NCBI GenBank assembly: GCA_964017235.1
Contig: OZ024928.1
Span: forward strand, 80,037,566 to 80,101,565
Source: Sabellastarte sp. h YS-2021
Lineage: Eukaryota > Annelida > Polychaeta > Sabellida > Sabellidae
Length of the DNA stretch: 64,000 nt
Direction: 5' to 3'
Below, piece by piece: positions 21,510-33,960 of the stretch; positions within the stretch are counted from its first letter, which is position 1; each line of letters begins with the position of its first letter. Made by a program: the position numbers and the translations under genes. Under the pieces are notes generated by a model. It ran no database searches and had not been told where the DNA came from. It saw nothing but the letters and a program-made list of their open reading frames with translations.

Positions 21510-22235
21510 AGGCCTAAATGTTTTATTATTAAACATTAACTTTTGTCATTTATTGCATTATTGGGAAACAGAATTACAAAACAAAATGTGAAGCAATTTT
21601 TTTAAAATAAAAAGTAAAAGTAAGATTCAGTTACTTTTGGCATATATTGTATCCAAGTATTTACAATAAAGCATCATGCATGAAAAGTGGGGAAAAGTAC
21701 AGATTAAGTGAAACTCCATTTCCAAGTTACTGTATGAAGTCCCTTCATGTTTTGCACTCAACCAGATGTGTACTACGGAATAAGAAATGATGCAGTTTTC
21801 AATTTTTTATGTGTTTTCCAGTGACAAAAATTATTGAATAAATAAATGTAAACAACTTCAGTTTTAACTCAGTGTTTGAATTTTCCACATTTAGAAAGTT
21901 AATATATTTGTGATACTCTTAATAAGTGATACTTCTTAGTTTTAAGGTATATATTATATAGGGTGCAATAAATAAAATGAGCACTTTGTGGTTGGTGTTG
22001 GGAATATTATGTTGCCCTGTTGGGGACAAGTCAATGTTGATGTTTGTTTTAGCTGGACAAAATTATGATAAAGGTAAGTAAAATGCCTTGTAAGGTTAAT
22101 GCTAGAGTGACAAACATTAAATTGTCATAGTATGTGTCATTTACTACTCAGAAAGTGGGCATATTTCACTTTGAATTCTGAGACATTCTTGTCAAGTTAT
22201 GATTTTTGTCTCACTTTTATGCTATGTTTTATTTT
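21510..22235. other. AT-rich unique sequence with a possible microexon
   Basis: No repeat recognised. A 21-nt segment (22053-22073) is framed by a good 3' and a consensus 5' splice site and is treated as a finding. Confidence 0.4.
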
Positions 22236-22239
22236 TAGT

Positions 22240-22930
22240 TTTTTATTCACCCCCTGCACCATCCGGGGGGGGCGTCGGCTGTGGCGGCAGGCATAAAGCT
22301 TGTGGGTGTTCCACAGCATAAACCAATGCACAGATTTTCTCCAAATTTTCAGGGTATGTTTACCCCAAGAGGATCCTAGAACTGATTAGGTTTTGGGGGG
22401 GGTTGGCAACAAGTTTATTATTTTGCCATGACAATACTTTTAAGATTTTTTCTCTTAAAGTTTATGGGTGTTCCACAGCCTAAACCCATGCACAGAATTT
22501 CACCAAATTTTCAGGGTATGTTTACCCCAAGAAGGTCTAGAGCTGATTGGGTTTTGGGGGCAATCTGGTAACAACTGTTGCCATGGCAATACTTTTAAGA
22601 TTTTTGGGTGTTCCTCAGCCTAAAACCATGCATGGATTTTGATCAAATTTTCAGGATAAGTTTACCCCAAGAGGATCTAGAGCTGATTAGTTTTGGTGGG
22701 TATCTAGCAAGAACTGTTGCCATGACAATGCTTTGAATATTTTTTGGATTTCAACGTTTGTGGGTGTTCCACAGCCTAAACCAATGCATGGATTTTCACC
22801 TATTTTTCAGGATATATTAACCAAAACATCTACAACTGAGTAGGTTTGGGAGGGTATCTGACAACACCCATTGCCATGGCAACACTTGAAATACTTTTCG
22901 GTCTTAAATTTCTTAATTGAACAAGGGGCG
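22240..22930 (+). repeat. Tandem repeat family G, about 150-bp units
   Basis: A left block CACCCCCTGCACCATCCGGG is followed by four units. Each has GTGGGTGTTCCACAGCCTAA, CCAATGCACAGATTTT, TTTTCAGGGTATGTTTACCC and GCCATGGCAATACTTTTAAG. Unit starts lie near 22303, 22464, 22606 and 22760. The layout (short C/G-rich end block, then about 150-bp core units) parallels element C. Confidence 0.88.
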
Positions 22931-23021
22931 TTATTAAACTGATGTTACTACAGTTGCATTTTAATCTTCAATTTTCATTGAATTTTGTTCAATGTTGCTA
23001 AATTTAAAAAGAGTATCCCAT

Positions 23022-23370
23022 GAGGCAAATTACATCTAGTGTGGCAAATTAAGCTTACTGTGGCAATATTGACATAATGTGGCAAATTTTACATAGTCTT
23101 GGAAATTATAAGTACTATGACAGATCACACATATCTTGGAAAATTTTTTTATTAATTGGGGGATTTGCATAAACTGTGATAAATTACACACACCTTGGAA
23201 AATGACATATACTCTGGCAAGTTTCACATAGTGTTGCAAATTTCACATACTGCAGCAAAGTGTACAAACTTCAGGCAAGTTTTATAAACTCTTGCAAATT
23301 ACATAGACTGTGGTAAACTTGCCAGTGCGTTATACTGTGGTAGATTTCAAATACTGTCACAAATATTGGT
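23022..23370. repeat. Degenerate minisatellite of about 21-24 bp
   Basis: Repeated TGTGGCAAATTACACATA-like units run through this stretch (for example TCTGGCAAGTTTCACATAG and TTGCAAATTTCACATACTG). Most units have several substitutions or indels. The array is old and has no coding sense. Confidence 0.75.
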
Positions 23371-23374
23371 GACA

Positions 23375-25460
23375 TATGGATCTATGGATTGTCTTCACCC
23401 CCATTCATTGGCCATCACTGTCATATTGCTATGTCCAGTGTGTGACCTAGTCATTAAAATCTTTTAGAAAAACAGCATTATTTATGTCATTTAATGTCTG
23501 TGACCTAATTTTGTTTACAGGTTAAGTAGTTTTACAGATTCTCTCTTTGATGAAAGTATATTTTAGCGTTTTTGTCACACATGAAAGTTAACCAATTTAT
23601 AGGCCATTTTTTCAGTGTTATGTCTAAGTTTTTCACACCATTTTCTTGAGTGAAAGTAGAACAATTTTAAATGATACCAGTGTGGTTGATTCACCCGATA
23701 TCGAACTGTTGTGTGACATGTCAATAACTGAATGGCTCTTCAACAGACAGGGTGAGATAGTGTCATGTTGTTGAAGTGTGACTTGTTTAATCAGATGTAC
23801 AGTAAGTGACAGTTACATGATACTGGTTACTGTTACAAACATTCTGGGCTGTACTGATTTACGGTGCGGCTGAATTTAGGTCCACATTTACTGTTATTAA
23901 ATAACTGATTGTCTCATGTTTACACAATCTGTTCAGTGACACCGTGTCTTACATGAGACTCAGATTAATTTTTCCAAATCTTCAGGGCAGTTGGTTCTGA
24001 TGAGATTGATTCTAGGTCCACATGTCGAATTTTTATAGAATTGACTGTTTCATATTGAAATTTGTCAAATGTGTGTTTTTGAAGATATTATTTGTATTTT
24101 TATCCAAATTATGGTTGAGGGATTAAGCATTTCCAGAACAAAGAATTTTATATGAATTTTTCTCATTTATAATGAGTCTGTCTTGTGCAAGGTGTGAAGC
24201 CAGACATAAGTATTTAAACCAGGACAACAGACACCCACAATCTGTGTACAGACAAATCATTCACATTAAATAAAGTATAAAACTTGACACAGAAATAGTT
24301 TTTATTTTTCTCAGTAAAAATAATCATGCACTTTCTCTGCCAGAGAAAAAGTTTGTTTCAATTATATTTCACTAAACTTCGGGCTATAAAAAGTTATTAG
24401 AAGATTAAATGTCCACATGGAAGGTTAAATCCAGACGTTTAAAACACTTTAACAGAATAATTACTCTTAATTTGGGTTTGTCTATGTTTCAGTGGACACC
24501 ATATAAACTAGCCAATAATATTTTAAGATTTAAGATCCCCTAATGAAAGACGAAAGCTACTTTTTTAGCCTTTTTAATTTTATAACTTCCAAATGTCAGA
24601 ACTGGTCCAATTGGCAATAATATCTGTCAATATGTGCTATAAATTCCTAAGTTATATCACCCTTTCACAATATTGCTGATCTAGGAGCTTTTGTGATGAT
24701 GCCTGGAGATTTCATTTCACTGAATTCTTCTTTGTTGATAGAAAAAACTGAAGATTTTTTTGTTCAGTGAATTTCAGATTTATCAAGTCCTTTGATGCAG
24801 TTACTCATTGTATTGCCTGTAATCTTGCAAGCGCCAAGGAGAATTTTAGAGATATTTATGGTAGAAATGTACTGGTACAGTTTCTAGCAATTAACAAAAG
24901 AAAATGTCACAGAGAACAAAGAAAAGTGAAGTAATGCATATAGAGTTTAATTACACAGCCAAGAAACTATGGATGGCAAAGGGTAGTCTTAATTAATAGT
25001 CAGAAATATCCCCATATTGGGGATTGCAATGATTAAATATTGATTTGAACTAAGATAGTAAATATGAGGAGACAGTAAAACTTTTATCCTGAGGCTCTAA
25101 AACTTGAGTTCTGGAAATATTTTAACTCCATGTATCGCTGTGTCCAAGTTTGATATTTTTCTACCAAAATCATTGTTCACTTTAGTTTGTTTACCATAAT
25201 ATTTAATTGTAACTGACTTTATGAAATATTCATGAATTAAAGGATATGATGCCATTTGCTATAGCAATGACACCCTCTGGTAAAGATAAGATATATTGTC
25301 CCAAACTACTTGCAAGTATAAGTAACAAGTAATGCCAATGAACTTTGACCCTGAAGGGCAGTGCATGGCTGACAAGTGCATGGAAATATCTTTGAACATC
25401 TTCACATATGTATTACAGTAATTGAATAGAAACCTGTTGAATGCAATGTGAAGTGATGAC
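23375..25460. other. AT-rich unique sequence
   Basis: No gene or repeat recognised in about 2 kb. Confidence 0.4.
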
Positions 25461-25462
25461 TG

Positions 25463-25960
25463 AAATAGGAAAACTTCTCAAATGACTTATACAGAAAAAT
25501 TATATCATGAATGAAGATAACAATATTATACGAGAGCGTAGCACAAATATTATATTGTTAATCTTCATGAGGGATATATTTTTTCTGTATATGTCCAATA
25601 ACTAATAAGGGATGTTTTACTTTTCATGTCCCCCATTTTAATAATTTATGAGTAAACTTAAGCTATGTTAAAGACAAAACGCCAAAAAAAAAACCTGTCG
25701 TATACACACATGTACAAATGAATATAAATAGTTGAATTTTTAACTTGCAATTTCTGACCCATTCCTGCAAGGATTTTTATCCGACTAGATGGAGTAGATG
25801 CACTGTAAAAGATCTTTCTACTGATATATAATACATATTTGTAGGTTACACAGTTTCCAAGTGAAAAACCGGAACTTGTTGACACTATTTATCCATTGGT
25901 ACTCAGAGGCGCCGGTGTTTACGAAAAAAATATATACCCCACTCTGGGGGATATTAAGTA
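25463..25960 (-). mobile_element. Terminal-repeat element R, copy 2 (inverted, degraded)
   Basis: Opposite in direction to copies 1 and 3. From left to right it shows the palindromic end (25484-25595), GGGATGTTTTACTTTT, AAGATCTTTCTACTGATATA, GTAGGTTACACAGTTTCCAA and GGCGCCGGTGTTTACG. The outer TTATCCACC end is not recognisable and a poly-A stretch near 25685 interrupts it. Confidence 0.75.
25484..25595. repeat. Palindrome of repeat R copy 2
   Basis: Same hairpin as 8767-8878: ATACAGAAAAATTATATCAT against ATATATTTTTTCTGTAT, with a loop around GAGAGCGTAGCAC. Confidence 0.8.
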
Positions 25961-25964
25961 CTTC

Positions 25965-26945
25965 TACTTCCAGATGACAGGATAATATTTCAGATGACAA
26001 GATCTGCTGATAAATTTCTACATTATTCTGCTTTGAGAGAATCCTACTTACGGGGCTCAGGCTACATGTGTGCTGTGTGGTTCTTTGTGGCAGTTTGACC
26101 AGGCATTAATTTAAGGCTTCTATATACCATTGATGGTATGATAAGAGTCAATAATTAAGTTAAAACTCATGTACTATACCTCATCTGTTTGAACGGACAA
26201 CCAATACAATGTACTGGGTTGGTTTGGTGCAGAAAGACCTTTAGAGTTGCTTCATTCATTTTATGGCCCTTTAAACAGTGTTATCCAAACTTTTAACATA
26301 CTACATGTATTAGTTAAAATGGGGTTTGAGTTTTTACCATATAGCAATATCAGATCATTGAGATACCTTAAAGTATTTTACTAGTTATTTATTGTCTATC
26401 TATTGTTTAATATAATTAGAAAAAGTTTAAAATAAGAATGTGGTATTATTTCTATGATAGGAAAATAAAATTTTGAAAGGTCTAGACTTATTCATGATTC
26501 CTGAAACACAGTCAAAATATTCTGTCTTCAATAAAGGAAAGTTTGTTGTAGCTGTGAAATTTTTACAAACCCACAAATAATATATTATTCAGGATCCTCT
26601 GACAAAAGGAATGAACGATCTTAAGAAACAGGCTGTGTTTGTTTAATAGAGCATATGATAACATTATTTCAACTTCACTGAATTTACAGGTTTTTTCTGA
26701 ATAATTCTGGTGTATATTGTTTCTATAATCTGATCATAAGCACAATCATATTTTACTGTATTGAATGACAGAGGATTGCATTACTTACACTTAACATTTT
26801 TGTTAATTTGGATACATCTTTATTCCATGTGTGTGGGTTTTAGTTTTAAGAATATATTTTTATGTGTACCTGTTTACTCCTACAGGGCTTTGCATATATG
26901 TAAACCCCACTTGCAGGTTTTCACTGTTGACTGATATGTCCAATA
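25965..26945. other. AT-rich unique sequence
   Basis: No gene or repeat recognised. Confidence 0.4.
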
Positions 26946-26951
26946 CTAATA

Positions 26952-27045
26952 CAGTTAAACTCCGAAAAAGTGGCCAATACCAGAAAATATTTGAGTGCGA
27001 GGCCCGATATTTTCTGGTATTGGCCACTTTTTCGGAGTTTGGCTG
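26952..27045. mobile_element. 94-bp perfect hairpin MITE (pogo-like end)
   Basis: Two 34-bp arms (26957-26990 and 27007-27040) are exact reverse complements; the left one begins AAACTCCGAAAAAGTGGCCA. The loop is 16 bp. The outer bases CAGTT and GGCTG extend the ends to CAGTTAAACTCCG, which resembles pogo/Tigger termini (CAGT-AAACTCCG style). A TA precedes it at 26950-26951. A transcript from either strand would fold into a 34-bp duplex. Confidence 0.8.
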
Positions 27046-27049
27046 TTGT

Positions 27050-27435
27050 AAACCCCAATCTATATCCTATTTGATGCCTGGTCCGAAGATATATGATACA
27101 ATGTCCCCAAATTCTGTAATGTCTCGTCTTACAGGAATAAATTAATCCTCCAAAATGGTCACTGAGAGAAAGTGTCCAACACTGATTAGTACCACACAAT
27201 GTGGTGCAGCGCTAATTTTAATACATGCTGGAAGGTGAATTTTCCTAACCTTGCATATTTGTGTGATTTTTTACTGCAATTTTCGGTATAAATAAATATA
27301 CATCAAACTGAAAGTTAAGTTGATCAGAAGAATTAAAATAGCACCATATAATTAACCAGTCTATTTTATAGCACTGGAGATGGCATCCCTTTTCAGCTTA
27401 TTAACTTGTGGACCTGTGTGTTTTATGTGTTATGT
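27050..27435. other. AT-rich unique sequence
   Basis: No gene or repeat recognised. Confidence 0.4.
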
Positions 27436-27438
27436 GCC

Positions 27439-28110
27439 TTAAAGCCAGGTCACACTGTGGCGATTTTTTGTGGTGAATATGCGCGATCCTGAAATTCTTC
27501 CCTGTTGGTAGCATATTCTTTGTCCATCTTCACTGTTCTCCACCATTCTGCATGGATCGTCATCTGGCTATGACAGTTTCAAACTTTCAAAACTATCGCT
27601 GGTATTCACCGATTCTTGCCGTTTTTTTAGTTCGCCATGGCAATTCGCCACTATTGGTAGCAGATTCTTCTACATCGTAGCTCTGTGGTAGGACATTCTC
27701 CAGGAAATCGTACTACTTTCTTGTTCTCAGTAAATTCGCCAAATATTCTTCCTTGTTCTCAACTGGTTCTTCCTTTGTTGTGGAAGATTCTTCAAAGATC
27801 GCATTCATTCTCCCCCACCTGTGGTTCATTCGTGGACAATTGTCAAATCACCAGATATCTTCACCAGTTCACAGGGTATTCTCGGTATATTTTCAGTGTA
27901 TTCTTGCTTTGTTGAGGGTTAATCTCAGGATAGTCGAAAAGCATCGTAGAACAATGTAGAGGGGTCGTAGAAGTATTGAAGATCTTTTATCATGTGATCA
28001 CACTTTCCCGCTTTTTTTCGGCGAATTCTGGCAAATTTGAAGTCACCTCTATTCTTCTATATTCGCAGATATTATCGTAGCACCCTCGCCACTATGTGAC
28101 CTGGGCATTA
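27439..28110 (+). mobile_element. PIF/Harbinger-like MITE, copy 1
   Basis: The element is 27442-28107, flanked by TTA on both sides (27439-27441 and 28108-28110). The terminal repeats are AAGCCAGGTCACACTGTGGC on the left and, inverted from the right, TGCCCAGGTCACATAGTGGC. The interior is rich in TTCTTCCTTGTTCTC and ATTCGCCA motifs and lacks a coding frame. A second copy with the same ends, interior and TTA duplication is at 50173-50831. A three-base TTA (TWA) duplication is the signature of PIF/Harbinger; assigning the superfamily from it is inference. Confidence 0.85.
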
Positions 28111-28200
28111 CTGGGAAAATAATACACACTTTTTGAAACCCCGAAAGACACACTTTTGAATACTTGAAAGAACTTAGAGCTCCCAAACTTTTGGATATAT

Positions 28201-28282
28201 CCTCCCCCCCCCCCCACCCCCACCCACCCCCCCACCCCCCCCCCCCCCCCCCCACAAAAAAGAAAAAAAACAAAAAAAAAAA
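28201..28282. repeat. Long C-run followed by A-run
   Basis: Positions 28201-28254 are almost pure C with a few A, followed by an A-rich run to 28282. The minus strand is therefore a 50-nt G-tract with strong quadruplex potential, next to a T-tract. Exact length is likely to be unreliable in any assembly. Confidence 0.9.
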
Positions 28283-28289
28283 CCAAACT

Positions 28290-31055
28290 TTTATGGAATT
28301 GTTTTAAAAACTCTTGACAAACAAATTAACCTTCATCTCAATGTACTTGATTAGTCGTAATGTATATACTGGCCTTTGTATATTGGCCTATATGTTAATA
28401 GTGGTTTGAGGTTTGTTTCTTCTATTCATAGAATTCATAATGTAACATGGATAGCAGGAATAAAAGCAACTATGATAATTTGTTTATACCTCAGAACTGG
28501 TTATAACTCAAAAACAATTTTGGGGCAAATGAACTGGATAATTCAATTGACTTACTAGAATTAAAACACACTTGTTATGTCATCCTATTGATGAAAAGGT
28601 GAATTATTTTGTAATGTACATTTTTCTGGAATAGATAGCAAGCACCTGAAATAGTTAGGCATCTTAAATTATTAATGATACGTTTATTTATTTCGAATAA
28701 TTTTTTTTAGTTTATAGCATGTGTTTCATGGTTCAGACAAAAAAGGAAACATTTGACTGTTTCAGGTGTCTGTAAATTAGAACAAAAAGGAGTGTATTAA
28801 TTAAAAATAATGCACACTTTTAACAATAGAATGACATCAAAAGTGTACTTTAATCAGTTGAACATTTTTAAGTGTCTGTATATTGCCACAAACCATATGT
28901 TGGTACCTCTTCACGGTAAACCTGTATGCTTTGTGTTACAATATTCTGTTGATATATTCCTATTGTTCTGTGTATTATATAAATTAAAAACATGATGGCC
29001 ATTTCTTATATTGTGTGGGATATACAAATATTAAAGGAAAATGCTGCAGGAAGCAAATGTCCACACCGTGCCACTAGCGGCTGCACCTCATATGTGGCAG
29101 TTTTGGACCATTTTTTCAATTTATTTATCCGCACTGCACAATGCCTTGCATATATACAATGGGCATGGAGATGAACCATATTACACTAAGAGTTAGTGTG
29201 TAGGACAGTAAACTGGAAACCTAATTGCCAACCAAAAAGATACTGATTCTTTTATATTTCACTGGAACTTATCCATAACCAGTTTCTTCATATATTCCCT
29301 ACCTTAACAAAAGTTTATCAAATTGTTATTTCTAAAACTCAACCACAAAAAACATGTTTCACACTATTTCATTATATTCTATCAAAATATTACTTTTTAC
29401 TTAAAAACACTTCAAAAAGAACACTGCTGTTGATATCATGTATACAGTTTCAAAACATATGTCATGACGTTTGCTAAATCAAACATAGCCGGTTTTTATT
29501 GAATTCGAATATTCAAGAACCAGTTGGAAACAATGGAAACAATTGCAACACAACTAACAAAATTAAGTTTTCTTTAAAGTAAATTATACATTGGCAACTT
29601 GACTAAGAGTGACATGAGATCATAGCTGAGTTCATAAATCAAAAATTTTAATAATACAGGCTGACATAATAGAGATTTGATTGTCCTTTTTCCATTTTAA
29701 TATGTTGTAACATGTCATTGCTATAATATCCCACATAATGGGACTTTCACACCTCTCCAAACAGATATTCTGAGAACATCTCCTAATTGTGATGAAAGTG
29801 TCAACATATTTCCTAATTTTAAGGCATCATACCACAATGGAATGAGAGTATAAAATGGTTCCACAATATTACAATGTATCATCAAGTAATTGAAATGAGG
29901 CCGTTGTCGCAATTGTGTGGTCATAAAGTACAAGGAAGGTGATGAAAAATAATATTTAAAGGTCTGTAAGCAACAAACTGATCCAATACCATAAACTAAA
30001 CAGGCTTCCTTTTTAAATACAGTAAGAAATGCTGATAAAGATGTCAAAATCAGTTCAGAAATAGGAAGGTTCAGTTCATTTTAAATGGATTCCTCTTTTG
30101 TATGCTGACAATATCTACTAATTTGAAGAATTCCTTGAGATTGAACTTGTTTCTTGTTTATACATATCAAATTATTTCTGATGCATGAAGACAAGATATA
30201 GCATACTACTTCCAAATATATTCTGAGACTGTTTCACATTGTCACTGGGATGTACAGGCCTCATCTGTGGTCAAGTATTCTGTGCTGTTTGATGTAACGC
30301 TTTAATTATTGGAGTGTTGAGCTGCATGATGCTTATACCCCAATCACATTACATATTACACATACCGGTAGATATGTTGTGCCATGGAAACTTGACAAAT
30401 TGATTAAAACAGGTGTCATCAATCATTTGTGGTTACAGGAATCAGTTCAGCCGATTATAACTGACATACAAGGACCAGTCCCTAATTTCTTAGGTTTGGC
30501 AATATCTCAAATTTTACAGTAGTGTTGCATTTTTTTTTTGAGGCGTAATGTTTGTATTTTAAACATGTGCTACCCCACTAATTGCACTTGATATATTTTG
30601 GTTGACTATGCCTTGTACAGATCCTATTGCTTTTGTTACTCATGAAAAATTTTAAAATATCTATGCTTACAGAAATGAATACACAGTTTTGGGAAATGTA
30701 TTCAATTCATTTGTTCAATCAAACAATAACTGCAAAATGTAATCCTTTCATATCTTCATTTGTCCAACATTCTAATACCTTAATAATCCACATATCTTGG
30801 CATTAGTCATATTTTTCAGTAGTGTTTATTGTGCAATTTAAAATTTTATCCGTCTTTGCATTTTAATGTACTCAAGATATACATTATGCACCTGTCTTCT
30901 TTCTCCACTTCCATGCTCTTTTTCAGCATTGTCCACACCCATTCCTCTAATGCAAACATCTAAGGTGTGATAAATACAGAATAATAAATACATTTGGATT
31001 ATTATAGTCATGGAAGCAGAGGAAGGAACCAGAGTTTCACAAATAATTATTCCAA
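28290..31055. other. AT-rich unique sequence
   Basis: About 2.8 kb with no recognised repeat or gene. A 108-codon open frame on the minus strand (29721-30047) has no motif I know and no splice or codon evidence, so it is not called. Confidence 0.4.
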
Positions 31056-31074
31056 CGTCCAGCGTCCATAGTCC

Positions 31075-31470
31075 ATTCTAACATGACACGGCTGTGTCCG
31101 CGATTCTGATTGGTCGAGAGCTATGGTAAAACCTCGATATACATGTTGGCTGTTCCATTGTCATCCCATCGCAAGTAACAATAACCAAGTACATGCTTCC
31201 GGTTTTTGACAGTTAAGAAACCGAACTTATTATTATTCATAAAAGCACTTTTAATTGAATATAATTCTGATAATGAAAAGAAAATATATAGAGCCTAAAA
31301 ATTTAAAAAAAAACTCTTTATTTTCGGCGTATTTAGTGAGAAAATGCTACTGCCACAATGTACAATTGGTAGAACAGCCTGATTTGTTTCGAACGTTTGT
31401 GAAATGGGCATGATTTTTTGCAAAATATAAGGGAATTACAAGTATTTTAATTGTTTTGTCATGTTAGAAT
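31075..31470. mobile_element. MITE with 14-bp terminal repeats in element C copy 2
   Basis: ATTCTAACATGACA at 31075-31088 is repeated exactly in inverse at 31457-31470. Inside the left end is GGCTGTGTCCGCGATTCTGA followed by TTGGTCGAG. No open frame and no clear target duplication. It abuts the palindrome 31469-31593; both interrupt the left block of the composite element, since sequence typical of that block lies on either side. Confidence 0.65.
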
Positions 31471-31593
31471 AGGAATAACGCCCTCCAAACCATGGTATAT
31501 GCAGAATTTTACCATTGTTTGAGGCAATAAACCCCGAAGGCGAACCATGGTAAAATTCTGCATATACCATGGTTTGTCAGGCGTTATTCCTAT
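31469..31593. repeat. 125-bp palindrome, about 47-bp arms
   Basis: The arms begin ATAGGAATAACGCC, mismatch over 3 bp, then continue CAAACCATGGTATATGCAGA and ATTTTACCAT. The loop of about 31 bp contains CAATAAACCCCGAAGG. It is either the end of the neighbouring MITE or a separate foldback element. A weak echo of the arm (ATGGTAAAACCTCGATATAC) near 31123 favours a connection with the MITE. Confidence 0.85.
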
Positions 31594-31899
31594 ATCGTTT
31601 CTGCTCATATAAAGGAAAAGTATTAAAGCTATCTTCACCAAATTTGGTACGTAGGATTATTGGGTCAGTGTCTTGCTTGGGATTGCTTTCAGCTGTTGTA
31701 GCTCTTTTACTTACTGAGTAATACCGAAGTACAGCTATTTTCAGTACCTATTGGTTTCCGTGAATTTAAGGGAAAATGATTCAAGATATTTGATTAAAAT
31801 TGGGAATACAAGATTGTTATGTCTATAGCTTGCTTGGTATTGCATTTTGGGCTGATATCTCTGTAAGTAAGTGAGTAATAGCCATTTAGGTACTTTATT

Positions 31900-33960
31900 G
31901 GCTATTTTCAATGGTACTTTTGAGTAATTAGCTTATATCTCAGAAACCGTTACAGATAGAGTGATTTTGAGCAGATTTTTTACCCAATGGGTAATAGAAG
32001 ATTATCCTGTGTAAATACCAAAAAATTTAAATTTACAGAACTTTTGGCGGCCATCTTGGATTTTAGCGGTAAATAAAAATTAAAAATATCTCAGAAACCG
32101 TTTACAGATAGAGCGATTTTGAGAGAATTTTTGGCCCACAGGGCAGTACAAGGGTATCTAATGCAAAAGGTAAAAATTTCATTTTTTGCCACTTTTGGCA
32201 GCCATCTTGGATTTTAGCGGAAAATAAAAAAGTGTAAATATTTGGGAAACTGTAAGAGATAGAGTGATCTCGAATCAATTTTTGGGCCCACAGTATAGTA
32301 CAAGGATATCCCATTGAAAAGTAAAAAATTTCAATTTTGGCAGCCATCTTGGATTTAGCGGAAAATAAAAAAAGTAAATATCTTGGAAACTGTAAGAGAT
32401 AGAGCGATTATGAGTGAATTTTGGACCCACAGGGTAGTGCAAAGGTGTCTGATTGAAAAGGGAAAACTTTCAATTTTCGCAACATATCTCGGCCATCTTG
32501 GATTTTAGCAGAAAATAAAAAATTGAAAATATCTCAGAAATCGTAAGAGAGTGATTTTGATTGAATTTTTGATCCACAGAGTAGTACAAGGGTGTTCCAT
32601 TGAAAAGGGAAAATTTCAATTTTCGCAACTTATAGCGGCCATCTTGGATTTTAGCAGAAAAGAATATAGTGTAAATAGCTCGGAAACCGTAAGAGATAGA
32701 GTGATTTCGAGTGAATTTTTGGCCCACAGGGTAGTTCAGGGATATCCCATTGAAAAGTAAAAAATTTCAATTTTCGCAACTTATGGCGGCCATCTCGGAT
32801 TTTAGCAGAAAATAAAAAAAGTGTAAATATCTCGGAAACCATAAGAGATAGATCGATTTTGATTGAATTTTTAACCCACAGGGTAGTACAAGGGTGTCCG
32901 ATTGAAAAGGGAAAAAAATTCAATTTTCGCATCTTGTGGCAGCCATCTTGGATTTTAGCGGAAAATAAAAAAGTGTAAATATCAAACCGTAAGAGACAGA
33001 GCGATTTCAATTGATTTTTGACCCACAGGGTAGTACAAGGGTATCCCATTGAAAAGGAAAAAAATTATGGCAGCCATCTTGGATTTTAGCGGAAAGTAAA
33101 AAGTGAAAGTATCTCGGAAAACGTAAGAAATAGTCATTTTGAGTAAATTCCAAAAGGGCAGAAGAGGAGTAGCCTAAGCAAAAGGGAGAATTTTCAATTT
33201 TCTCAACTTTTGGCGGCCATCTTGGATTTTAGCTTAAACTAAAAATTGTAAGTATCTCCTAAATTGTAAGAGATAGAGCCATTTAGTGAATTTTTGACTC
33301 ACAGGGTAGTACAAGGGTATCCTATACAAGAATGAAAAATTTCAGTTTTCACCAATTTTGGCAACCATCTTGGATTTTAGTGGAAAATAAAAAATTGTAA
33401 ATATCTTGGAAACTGCAAGAGATAGAGTGATTTCGAGTGAAATTTTGACCATTACAACAGTCGTAGAGTATCCTATGTATAAGGCAAAAATTTCAATTTT
33501 CGCAACTTTTGACACCCATCTTGGATTTTTGCTGAAACTCAAAAATTGTAAACATCTCAGGAACCGTTAGAGATACAGTGATTTTGAGCGAATTTTCACC
33601 CATAGAGTAGTACAAGGGTATTCTGTGTTACAGATAAAAATTTCAATTTTCCCCACTTTTGGTGGCCATCTAGGATTTTAGTGGAAATTAAAAAAGTGTA
33701 AATATCTCGGAAACCGTAAGAGATAGAGCCAATTCGAGCATATTTTTGAGCCACAGGGTAGCTCAAGGGTGTTCTATTGAAAATAGAAAAATTCTATTTT
33801 CGCCACTTTTGGTGGCCATCTCGGATTTTAACGGAAATAAAAAATTGTAAATATCTCGTAAAGCATAAGAGATAGAGTCATTATGAGCGATGTCTGCCCC
33901 AGGAATTCTTTTAGCAGAAAATTAAAAACTGTAAATATAGACTTTCCAAGCATCATGGGT
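31900..33960. repeat. 150-bp tandem array (core of element C copy 2)
   Basis: About thirteen units, counted from GGCGGCCATCTTGGATTTTA near 32045, 32207, 32339, 32490, 32635, 32785, 32938, 33067, 33211, 33361, 33512, 33661 and 33811. Each unit also has ATATCTCGGAAACCGTAAGA followed by GATAGAGCGA, then CCCACAGGGTAGTACAAGGG. Spacing varies from about 130 to 162 bp. Confidence 0.92.

Noticed and set aside
27685-27959. 76- and 68-codon frames near 27.7-27.9 kb
   Set aside because: They fall inside the PIF/Harbinger-like MITE and reflect its TTCTTCC-rich sequence.
28049-28286. Gly/Trp-rich minus-strand frames
   Set aside because: They are translations of the C/A homopolymer tract.
29721-30047. 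108-codon minus-strand frame in unique sequence
   Set aside because: I recognise no motif or family, there is no splice-site or codon-use support, and chance frames of this size occur in 64 kb.
32102-33049. 80-130 codon minus-strand frames in the second array
   Set aside because: Same reason: shadows of the 150-bp repeat units.
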